Source: Muribaculaceae bacterium
GTDB lineage: Bacteria; Bacteroidota; Bacteroidia; Bacteroidales; Muribaculaceae
Assembly: GCA_016302215.1 (NCBI GenBank)
Contig: JAEDNZ010000132.1
Location: 1-5,080 of the forward strand
Direction of reading: 5' to 3'
Length of the DNA: 5,080 bases
Under the pieces are notes generated by a model. That model did no database searches. It was given only the letters and a program-made list of their open reading frames with translations, and was not told the origin of the DNA. Positions 1 through 5,080 of this stretch are shown here, piece after piece. How positions within the stretch are numbered: the first letter of the stretch is position 1; each line of letters starts with the position of its first letter. Both the position numbers and the translations under genes were made by a program.

Positions 1-33
1 GTGGAGATATAAAAATCTGTTAAAGGTGGGTGG

Positions 34-55
34 AGGTGACGAAAAATCGTTACCT
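34..55. promoter_or_regulatory. Inverted repeat overlapping the glgB promoter (candidate operator)
   Basis: The left arm AGGTGACGA (34-42) and right arm TCGTTACCT (47-55) are reverse complements at 8 of 9 positions and are separated by AAAA (43-46). The right arm covers the first five bases of the -7 box. A further AGGT half-site lies at 24-27, exactly 10 bp (one helical turn) before the AGGT at 34-37, and AAAGGT (22-27) mirrors ACCTTT (52-57). A regulator bound here would compete with RNA polymerase. No known regulator motif is recognised. The dyad is seen directly; its operator role is inferred. Confidence 0.45.
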
Positions 56-58
56 TTG
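51..58 (+). promoter_or_regulatory. Bacteroidetes-type -7 promoter box for glgB
   Basis: TACCTTTG matches the Bacteroidetes primary sigma factor -7 consensus TAnnTTTG exactly. It lies 29 bases before the glgB ATG, so transcription should start near position 65 and leave a leader of roughly 20-25 nt. No TTTG-like -33 box is seen at the usual distance of about 19-21 bp upstream (around 26-31 the sequence is G-rich). The promoter may therefore be weak or need an activator. The box overlaps the right arm of an inverted repeat at 34-55. The consensus match is seen directly; the start site is inferred. Confidence 0.7.
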
Positions 59-87
59 TGTATTATGACTAAATCTATCACCAGTAT

Positions 88-2262
88 ATGAAAGAATCTA
101 CCACACCACGGCGCAGCAAGGCCGGCAAGGCCACTGCCGCCAAGGCTACCGACACTAAGGCTGCGGCTACGTCAAAAGGCGCTGTCAAGGGCACTGGCAC
201 GAAGGCTTCAGCCGCCAAGAGCGAGGGCAAGAGCTCGAGCCAATCGCCGGCGCGCCATAAGGTGCTGCCAATCATCAAGAATGACCCATGGCTGGAGCCG
301 TATGCCGATGCTATCAACGGCCGTCACGCTGACGCCGAGCGCAAGGAGGCTGACCTGACGCAGGCCTGCCGCGACCTGAGCGAGTTTGCCAACGCCCACC
401 GCTACTTCGGCCTGCACCGCGCCGCCGATGGGGCGTGGACCTTCCGCGAATGGGCACCTAACGCCACCTCGATAGTGCTTGTGGGCGATTTCTCCAACTG
501 GGAGGAGGACCCGCGCTATAGCCTGCGCCGCCTCGACGGAGGCGTGTGGGAGGGCACTTTCGCGCGCGACGATATGCACCACGGCGACCTGTACAAGATG
601 CGAGTGAGCTGGGCCGGCGGCAGCGGCGAGCGCATACCGGCGTATGCTGACCGCGTGGTGCAAGACCCGCAGACCAAGATTTTCTCGGCGCAGGTGTGGG
701 CGCCCTCCAAGCCTTATCGCTGGAAGGTGAAGCAGTTCACGCCTGACACCAAGCCGCTGCTGATATATGAGTGCCACATAGGCATGGCGCAGCAGACTGA
801 GGGTGTGGGCAGCTACGATGATTTCCGCGAGAATGTGCTGCCGCGCGTCATCGCCGACGGATATAATGCCATACAGATTATGGCGATACAGGAGCACCCG
901 TACTATGGCTCGTTTGGCTACCATGTGTCCAACTTCTACGCGCCGTCGAGCCGCTTTGGCACACCTGACCAGCTGCGCGCGCTCATCGACGCGGCTCACG
1001 CTGCCGGCATCGCCGTAATTATGGACTTGGTGCACTCTCACGCCGTAAAAAATGAGAACGAGGGCTTGGGCCGCCTCGATGGCAGCTATGACCTATACTT
1101 CTACGGCGACGGGCGCCGCGAGCACTCGGCCTGGGACTCGCTATGCTTTGACTACGGCAAAAACGAGGTGCTGCACTTCCTGCTCTCCAACTGCAAATAC
1201 TGGCTTGAGGAATACCATTTTGACGGCTTCCGCTTTGACGGCGTGACGTCGATGCTATATTATAACCACGGTCTGGGGCAGGCCTTCGGCGGCTATGGCG
1301 ACTACTACAACGGCGGCCAGGACACCAACGCCATCACCTATCTCACCCTTGCCAACAAGCTCATACATCAGGTCAATCCTCACGCCATCACCATCGCCGA
1401 GGAGATGAGCGGCATGCCCGGGCTGGCGCTGCCGGTGGCCGATGGCGGCATAGGCTTTGACTACCGCATGGCCATGGGTATCCCCGACTATTGGATTAAG
1501 ACCATCAAGGAGAAAAAAGACGAGGATTGGCACCCCACCTCCATCTTCTGGGAGCTGACCAACCGGCGCGCCGATGAGAAGACGATATCCTACGTGGAGA
1601 GCCACGACCAGGCTCTCGTGGGCGACAAGACGGTGATATTCCGCCTCATCGACAAGGAGATGTACTGGCACATGATGGTGGGCGACAACGATATGACCGT
1701 GGCTCGCGGCATGGCGCTGCATAAGATGATACGCTTAGTGACCCTCGCCACCATCAATGGCGGATATCTCAACTTCATGGGCAATGAGTTCGGCCACCCG
1801 GAGTGGATTGACTTCCCCCGCGAAGGCAACGGCTGGAGCTACAAATATGCTCGCCGCCAATGGGACTTAGTGGATCGCGAAGACCTCAAATACCGCTTCC
1901 TCAACGCTTTTGACAATGCCATGGTGCATCTCATCGGCGACGTATATAACTTCCAGGCACAGCCGGTGCGCAAGCTCTGGGAGAAGGACGATGACCAGGT
2001 GCTGGCATTTATGCGCGGCAGCCTGGTGTTTGTGTTCAACTTCAGCCCGGCGCGGTCGTTTGACGGCTATGGTATCCTGGCTCCCGCCGGCGAATACGCC
2101 ACGGTGCTCTCCACTGACAATCCCGAATATGGCGGCTATGGCAACATCGACGAGAGCGTGAGCCACCTGACGCAGACAGACCCGCTGTATGCGCCCCACG
2201 GCGTGGAGTGGCTCAAGCTGTATCTGCCGGCACGCTCCGCCATAGTGCTGCGCAAGAAATAA
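88..2262 (+). CDS. glgB: 1,4-alpha-glucan (glycogen) branching enzyme, eukaryote-like GH13_8 type
   Basis: This cytoplasmic enzyme (724 aa) cuts alpha-1,4 glucan chains and rejoins them in alpha-1,6 linkage to make glycogen branches. Residues 1-60 are a Lys/Ala/Ser/Thr-rich, low-complexity tail. A CBM48-like domain follows (about 105-205, with EWAPNA and GDFSNW). The GH13 barrel (about 225-590) carries four conserved regions: DLVHSH (313-318), DGFRFD with nucleophile D384, AEEMSG with acid/base E438, and ESHD with transition-state stabiliser D507. An all-beta C-terminal domain ends near 722. FMGNEFGHPEWIDFPR and YECHIGMAQ follow human GBE1 more closely than Escherichia coli GlgB. The ATG at 88 is the only reasonable start, because the next Met is residue 163, inside the CBM48 region. 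There is no Shine-Dalgarno sequence, as usual in Bacteroidetes. The gene has its own promoter and is separated from rnz by 103 bp with hairpins. The tail is unusual; the enzyme call is firm. Confidence 0.96.
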   Translation: MKESTTPRRSKAGKATAAKATDTKAAATSKGAVKGTGTKASAAKSEGKSSSQSPARHKVLPIIKNDPWLEPYADAINGRHADAERKEADLTQACRDLSEFANAHRYFGLHRAADGAWTFREWAPNATSIVLVGDFSNWEEDPRYSLRRLDGGVWEGTFARDDMHHGDLYKMRVSWAGGSGERIPAYADRVVQDPQTKIFSAQVWAPSKPYRWKVKQFTPDTKPLLIYECHIGMAQQTEGVGSYDDFRENVLPRVIADGYNAIQIMAIQEHPYYGSFGYHVSNFYAPSSRFGTPDQLRALIDAAHAAGIAVIMDLVHSHAVKNENEGLGRLDGSYDLYFYGDGRREHSAWDSLCFDYGKNEVLHFLLSNCKYWLEEYHFDGFRFDGVTSMLYYNHGLGQAFGGYGDYYNGGQDTNAITYLTLANKLIHQVNPHAITIAEEMSGMPGLALPVADGGIGFDYRMAMGIPDYWIKTIKEKKDEDWHPTSIFWELTNRRADEKTISYVESHDQALVGDKTVIFRLIDKEMYWHMMVGDNDMTVARGMALHKMIRLVTLATINGGYLNFMGNEFGHPEWIDFPREGNGWSYKYARRQWDLVDREDLKYRFLNAFDNAMVHLIGDVYNFQAQPVRKLWEKDDDQVLAFMRGSLVFVFNFSPARSFDGYGILAPAGEYATVLSTDNPEYGGYGNIDESVSHLTQTDPLYAPHGVEWLKLYLPARSAIVLRKK

Positions 2263-2284
2263 CCCACTATTACTGACCCGGACC

Positions 2285-2333
2285 GCGGCGGGCGCTACCA
2301 TGGGTGTTGCCTGCCGCCCGGCCTTTCGAGGCC
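2285..2333 (+). terminator. Two tandem hairpins between glgB and rnz (possible terminator or rnz leader)
   Basis: Hairpin 1 pairs GCGGCGGGC (2285-2293) with GCCTGCCGC (2309-2317): nine pairs including one G-U, with a 15-nt loop. Hairpin 2 pairs GGCCT (2320-2324) with AGGCC (2329-2333) around a TTCG loop. A pyrimidine-rich stretch (TCCTCTC, then ATTTTC) follows, but there is no uninterrupted T-run, so this is not a classic intrinsic terminator. It could partly end the glgB transcript, shield its 3' end, or fold in the 5' leader of rnz. No promoter box is seen between it and the rnz start. Pairing is read by eye; function is inferred. Confidence 0.4.
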
Positions 2334-2365
2334 TCCTCTCATTTTCACGAATATCAACGATAGCA

Positions 2366-3283
2366 ATGGCACAGTTTACTGTCAATATTCTCGGATGCGG
2401 CTCCGCCACTCCCACGATGCGTCACCAGCCCTCGTGCCAGGTGATAGACTTCCGCAACCGCCTGTTTATGGTCGATTGCGGCGAGGGGGCACAACTGCAG
2501 CTGCGGCGCATGCATCTGAAATTCTCGCGTCTCAATCATATCTTCATCTCGCACCTCCACGGCGACCATTTCTTGGGGCTGCCGGGGCTGCTCTCCACGC
2601 TGTCGCTGCACGATTGCGGCGGCTCTATCGTGGTGCACACCTTCAAGCAGGGCGCCGAGATATTGCAGCAGATGATGGACGTCTTTTGCCACGACACCTC
2701 CTTTGCTATTGAGTATGACATCATCAAGCCGGAGCGCGCAGTGATATATGAGGACCACGCGCTGACGGTGGAGACCGTGGCGCTGAGCCACCGGGTGCCC
2801 GCCGTGGGCTTTATCTTCCGCGAGAAGCCCAAAGAGCGGCATATCATACCTGATATGATAGCCTTCCATCAGGTGCCGGTGAGCCGCATACGCGCCATCA
2901 AGCAGGGCGCAGACTTTGTCAAGGACGACGGCACCGTCATCGCCAACGAGCGCCTCACGCGCCCGGCAGACCCGGCGATGAGCTATGCCTACTGCTCTGA
3001 CACGATGTATGACCCGTCGCTGGCCGAAGCTCTGCGCGGCGTGGACACCATCTATCACGAGTCAACCTACCTCGACGAAGATGAACAGAAGGCACGCGAG
3101 CGCGGCCACTCCACGGCTCGCCAGGCAGCACGCATCGCTGCCGCCGCCGGCGCCCGCCGCCTGATACTGGGCCATTACTCACAGCGATATGATAGCGAAG
3201 AGCCCTTTGCCGCCGAGGCCGCCACAGAGTTTGGCGGCGAGATAATCGCAGCTCGCGAGGGCATGAAAATAGACCTGCTATGA
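2366..3283 (+). CDS. rnz: Ribonuclease Z (tRNA 3'-processing endonuclease)
   Basis: This is a metallo-beta-lactamase-fold, zinc-dependent endonuclease that removes the 3' trailer from precursor tRNAs. The 305-aa product has the usual short-form (tRNase Z-S) length. Zinc ligands are visible: HLHGDH (H63, H65, D67, H68), H142 in SHRVPAVGF, D212 in CSDT, and H270 in LGHYSQRY. HEST (231-234) and GHST (247-250) are the other expected family motifs. The N-terminus NILGCGSATPT is typical of the Bacteroidetes proteins. I chose the ATG at 2366 because homology begins there. An in-frame ATG at 2300 would add 22 residues unlike the family and sits in a hairpin loop. The flexible-arm region (about 152-190) is present but lacks the Gly-Pro motif of the Bacillus subtilis enzyme. 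The stop overlaps the tadA start by 4 bp (ATGA), suggesting translational coupling. Confidence 0.95.
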   Translation: MAQFTVNILGCGSATPTMRHQPSCQVIDFRNRLFMVDCGEGAQLQLRRMHLKFSRLNHIFISHLHGDHFLGLPGLLSTLSLHDCGGSIVVHTFKQGAEILQQMMDVFCHDTSFAIEYDIIKPERAVIYEDHALTVETVALSHRVPAVGFIFREKPKERHIIPDMIAFHQVPVSRIRAIKQGADFVKDDGTVIANERLTRPADPAMSYAYCSDTMYDPSLAEALRGVDTIYHESTYLDEDEQKARERGHSTARQAARIAAAAGARRLILGHYSQRYDSEEPFAAEAATEFGGEIIAAREGMKIDLL

Positions 3284-3726
3284 CCGTAGATGAGCGATTT
3301 ATGCATCTGGCGCTGCAACAGGCGCGCGAGGCGCTGGCCGCCGATGAGGTGCCTATCGGCGCCGTGGTCGTTGCCGGCGAGCGCGTGTTGGGCCGCGGCC
3401 ACAACCTCACCGAGAGCTTGCGCGACGTCACAGCTCACGCCGAGATGCAAGCCATCACCGCCGCCGAGCAGACCTTGGGCGGCAAGTATCTCAGCGGCTG
3501 CACCTTGTATGTCACCGTGGAGCCGTGCCTGATGTGTGCCGGCGCCATAGCGTGGAGCCAAATCAGCCGCATCGTGGTGGGAGCCGCCGACCCCAAGCGC
3601 GGCTACTCCACCTTCATAGCTCCCGGCAGCCTCCCTTTCCACCCTAAGGCCACCATCACCACCGGCGTCCTCGCCGAGGAGTGCGGCGCGCTGATGAAGG
3701 ACTTCTTTGCCTCAAAACGCCGCTGA
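3280..3726 (+). CDS. tadA: tRNA-specific adenosine deaminase (A34 to inosine)
   Basis: TadA deaminates the wobble adenosine of tRNA-Arg(ACG) to inosine, so that one tRNA can read CGU, CGC and CGA. The 148-aa protein has the cytidine/deoxycytidylate deaminase fold. Zinc ligands H53 (HAE), C83 and C86 (PCLMC) and proton shuttle E55 are all present, and N42 in the GHNLTE segment matches the conserved substrate-binding Asn. GAIAWSQISRIVVGAADPKRGY (split around residues 88-109) is the usual TadA follow-on and separates it from guanine deaminases. The ATG at 3280 overlaps the rnz stop (ATGA), consistent with re-initiation. Arg codons in this window are mainly CGC, so genome translation would depend heavily on this enzyme. 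The pairing with rnz groups two tRNA maturation steps. No separate promoter is seen. Confidence 0.94.
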   Translation: MTVDERFMHLALQQAREALAADEVPIGAVVVAGERVLGRGHNLTESLRDVTAHAEMQAITAAEQTLGGKYLSGCTLYVTVEPCLMCAGAIAWSQISRIVVGAADPKRGYSTFIAPGSLPFHPKATITTGVLAEECGALMKDFFASKRR

Positions 3727-3732
3727 CACTCG

Positions 3733-3788
3733 CACATCACTATCATAATCACTCACCCATCTACCTATCCCCTCCCTACCCCACTTAT
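3733..3788 (+). promoter_or_regulatory. G-free, C-rich leader immediately before lpxB
   Basis: The 56 bases from 3733 up to the G of the lpxB start codon contain no G at all. The whole 60-bp tadA-lpxB spacer has one, at 3732. The second half is very C-rich (CCC 3756-3758, CCCC 3769-3772, CCC 3774-3776, CCCC 3779-3782). The RNA would be almost unstructured and has no Shine-Dalgarno sequence. Such C-rich, G-poor RNA is the type bound by Rho (rut site), or it may serve as an open ribosome landing zone. No promoter box is seen. Composition is observed; either role is inferred. Confidence 0.4.
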
Positions 3789-4938
3789 GCACTACTACAT
3801 CATAGCCGGCGAAGCCTCAGGCGACCTGCACGCCGCGGCGCTGATAAGCGCGCTGCGCCGCCTCGATGGCGAGGCGCGCTTCACCTACTGCGGCGGCGAT
3901 ATGATGGCCGCTGCCGCGGGGTGTGACCCCGTGGTTCATTATCGCGACATGGCATATATGGGCTTCAGCGAGGTGCTGCGCCACCTTGGGCAGATACGCG
4001 CCAACCTGGCCACGGCGCGGCGCACGCTGCTTGATGCGCGGCCTGATGCGCTGATAGCCGTGGACTATCCGTCATTCAACCTCAAGGTAGCCGCCACGGC
4101 TCGCAAGGCCGGCATACCGGTGTATTATTACATCTCGCCCAAGGTGTGGGCATGGAAGCGATGGCGCGTTAAGACCATACGGCGCGTGGTGGATAAGGTG
4201 CTGTGCATACTGCCCTTTGAAGAAGATTTTTACCGGCAGCGCGGCGTAGATGCCGAGTATGTGGGCAACCCGTCGGTGGAGGAGGTCGATGCCACCCTCG
4301 CCGCCTTAGGGCCGGTGGAGGCTGCCACCACCGTGCCGTGGCGCAGCGAGCGGCCGCAGATAGTGCTGCTGCCGGGCAGCCGTCGCGGCGAGATACGCTG
4401 CAACCTGCCGGTGATGGAAGCCGCCGTGGCGCGCTTCCCGCAATACCGGGTGACGGTGGCGGGCGCTCCCGGCATAGAGCCGGAATATTACAAGGCATAC
4501 ACACGGCGGCCCGTGGTCTTCGGCCGCACATACGACCTGCTGCGTCGCGCCCGCGCTGCGCTGGTCACCTCGGGCACCGCCACGCTCGAGGCGGCGCTGA
4601 TAGGTGTGCCGCAGGTGGTGATGTATCGCTCTAATGGTTCACGCGTGGCCTACGAGCTGATGCGGCGCCTGCTGCACGTAGATTGTGTGTCGCTGCCCAA
4701 CCTGATAGCGGGCGAGGAGATGATACCGGAGCTGCTGCTGCACTACTGCACCCCCGACACCGTAGCCTACTGCCTGGGGCGCATCACCGCCGATGGAGCG
4801 CCGCGCGAGGCGATGCTCGACGGCTACCGGCGGCTGCGCAGCACCCTGGGTACCACGCAGGCCGCCCCCACCGCCGCTGCCGCCATCATCGCAGCGCTGC
4901 GCCGCCGACAAGCAGACCAATCAGGCCAATTAGACTAA
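3787..4938 (+). CDS. lpxB: Lipid-A-disaccharide synthase
   Basis: LpxB is a GT19 glycosyltransferase of the inner-membrane face. It joins UDP-2,3-diacylglucosamine and lipid X (2,3-diacylglucosamine-1-phosphate) into the beta-1,6-linked lipid A disaccharide. The 383-aa length is normal. Family motifs appear in order: AGEASGDLHAA (7-17), MGFSEVL (58-64), AVDYPSFNLK (91-100), ISPKVWAWK (116-124), LPFEEDFY (142-149), VGNPSVEEV (159-167), LLPGSRRGEI (194-203), SGTATLEAAL (262-271) and SLPNLIAGE (302-310). The ATG at 3787 leads straight into the conserved N-terminal strand, so it is the clear start. The last residues (QADQSGQLD) are encoded by a 9-bp tandem repeat that also supplies the TAA stop. 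Isoleucine is written ATA 13 times of 18. It lies 60 bp after tadA with no visible promoter, so it is probably cotranscribed with rnz-tadA. It converges on a minus-strand gene. Confidence 0.96.
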   Translation: MHYYIIAGEASGDLHAAALISALRRLDGEARFTYCGGDMMAAAAGCDPVVHYRDMAYMGFSEVLRHLGQIRANLATARRTLLDARPDALIAVDYPSFNLKVAATARKAGIPVYYYISPKVWAWKRWRVKTIRRVVDKVLCILPFEEDFYRQRGVDAEYVGNPSVEEVDATLAALGPVEAATTVPWRSERPQIVLLPGSRRGEIRCNLPVMEAAVARFPQYRVTVAGAPGIEPEYYKAYTRRPVVFGRTYDLLRRARAALVTSGTATLEAALIGVPQVVMYRSNGSRVAYELMRRLLHVDCVSLPNLIAGEEMIPELLLHYCTPDTVAYCLGRITADGAPREAMLDGYRRLRSTLGTTQAAPTAAAAIIAALRRRQADQSGQLD

Positions 4939-4948
4939 TCAGACCAAT
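4913..4948. repeat. 9-bp tandem repeat (4 units) spanning the lpxB stop codon
   Basis: The four consecutive units are CAGACCAAT (4913-4921), CAGGCCAAT (4922-4930), TAGACTAAT (4931-4939) and CAGACCAAT (4940-4948). Units 1 and 4 are identical; units 2 and 3 differ from them at one and two positions. In the lpxB frame the period is three codons. CAA in the first two units corresponds to the TAA stop (4936-4938) in the third, so the stop arose inside the repeat. Unit 3 also contains a short palindrome, ATTAG-A-CTAAT (4929-4939). The repeat fills most of the gap between convergent genes. Confidence 0.8.
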
Positions 4949-4963
4949 CTCTCCGGCTCGCTA

Positions 4964-5080
4964 TTACAGCATCATGCGATAGATGCTGCGCGTGTCGGAG
5001 CTATTGAGCTTGTAGTATCCGCCCACCATCTCGCCTTTGACCTTGTGGAGGCCGCGCACCATAGCGTCAATGTCAGGCTC
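4964..5080 (-). CDS. C-terminal 38 residues of an unidentified convergent gene (5' part beyond the window)
   Basis: On the minus strand an open frame runs from the window edge (5080) to a TAA stop at 4966-4964. Its end reads ...MVGGYYKLNSSDTRSIYRMML. Nearly all codons end in G or C (for example CGC GGC CTC CAC AAG GTC), like the other genes here, which supports real coding. The plus strand has no gene in this stretch once lpxB ends at 4938, leaving 25 bp between the two stops. I do not recognise the family from 38 residues. Its position says only that it is transcribed towards lpxB. Only a search of the full protein could name it. Confidence 0.6.
   Translation of the reverse strand, partial: EPDIDAMVRGLHKVKGEMVGGYYKLNSSDTRSIYRMML

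Noticed and set aside
1..12. Possible end of an upstream plus-strand gene (V-E-I-stop)
   Set aside because: Three codons are too few to support a gene, and the region is AT-rich like a promoter region.
5..18. Short inverted repeat AGAT/ATCT upstream of the promoter
   Set aside because: Four-base arms in AT-rich sequence are expected by chance.
208..1041. Long minus-strand open frame (277 codons) opposite glgB
   Set aside because: The plus strand clearly encodes a full branching enzyme here. The opposite frame is a by-product of GC-rich codon use and shows no recognisable motif.
2300..2365. Upstream in-frame ATG extending RNase Z by 22 residues
   Set aside because: The extra residues match nothing in the family, the ATG lies in a hairpin loop, and the conserved N-terminus begins at the ATG at 2366.
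2354..3058. Long minus-strand open frame opposite rnz
   Set aside because: It is antisense to a complete, motif-bearing RNase Z and has no features of its own.
3280..3726. Guanine or cytosine deaminase instead of TadA
   Set aside because: HAEMQA, PCLMCAGAI and DPKRGY with N42 fit TadA, and the ATGA coupling to rnz fits a tRNA role.
3681..3926. Plus-strand open frame bridging tadA and lpxB
   Set aside because: It crosses the G-free spacer and the start of lpxB in another frame. The composition is biased and no motif is seen.
4683..4982. Plus-strand open frame ending in a PIRPIRLIRPI-like repeat
   Set aside because: The peptide repeat is simply the 9-bp DNA repeat read out of frame at the end of lpxB.
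1..5080. CRISPR array, insertion sequence, tRNA or rRNA gene
   Set aside because: No spaced direct repeats, transposase motifs, terminal inverted repeats, cloverleaf or rRNA-like sequence were found by reading both strands.

Overview
The window looks like chromosomal DNA from a high-GC member of the Bacteroidales. A Muribaculaceae-like gut bacterium is my best guess, not a proven placement. The signs are a Bacteroidetes-type -7 promoter box (TAnnTTTG) before the first gene, no Shine-Dalgarno sequences, a eukaryote-like (GH13_8-type) glycogen branching enzyme, and RNase Z, TadA and LpxB proteins with Bacteroidetes-style motifs. Third codon positions are mostly G or C, but isoleucine ATA is used heavily.

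Layout: 1-87 is an AT-richer control region with a -7 box and an overlapping inverted repeat. 88-2262 (+) is a glycogen branching enzyme with an added Lys/Ala-rich N-terminal tail. 2263-2365 is a spacer that can fold into two consecutive hairpins, possibly a terminator or a leader. 2366-3283 (+) is ribonuclease Z. 3280-3726 (+) is the tRNA adenosine deaminase TadA, overlapping rnz by 4 bp (ATGA). 3727-3786 is a spacer with a single G. 3787-4938 (+) is lipid-A-disaccharide synthase LpxB. A 9-bp tandem repeat (four units, 4913-4948) runs across the lpxB stop codon. 4964-5080 (-) is the C-terminal end of a convergent gene that I cannot identify; it continues beyond the window.

Functionally, glgB serves storage polysaccharide metabolism and seems to have its own regulated promoter. 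rnz and tadA both act on tRNA (3'-end maturation and wobble A34-to-I34 editing) and look translationally coupled. lpxB makes the lipid A disaccharide and probably shares their transcript, since no promoter box is visible before rnz, tadA or lpxB.

I see no mobile element, CRISPR array, RNA gene or clear new system. The genes are housekeeping types. The less ordinary signals are the promoter dyad, the histone-H1-like tail on GlgB, the G-free lpxB leader and the repeat that carries the lpxB stop codon.
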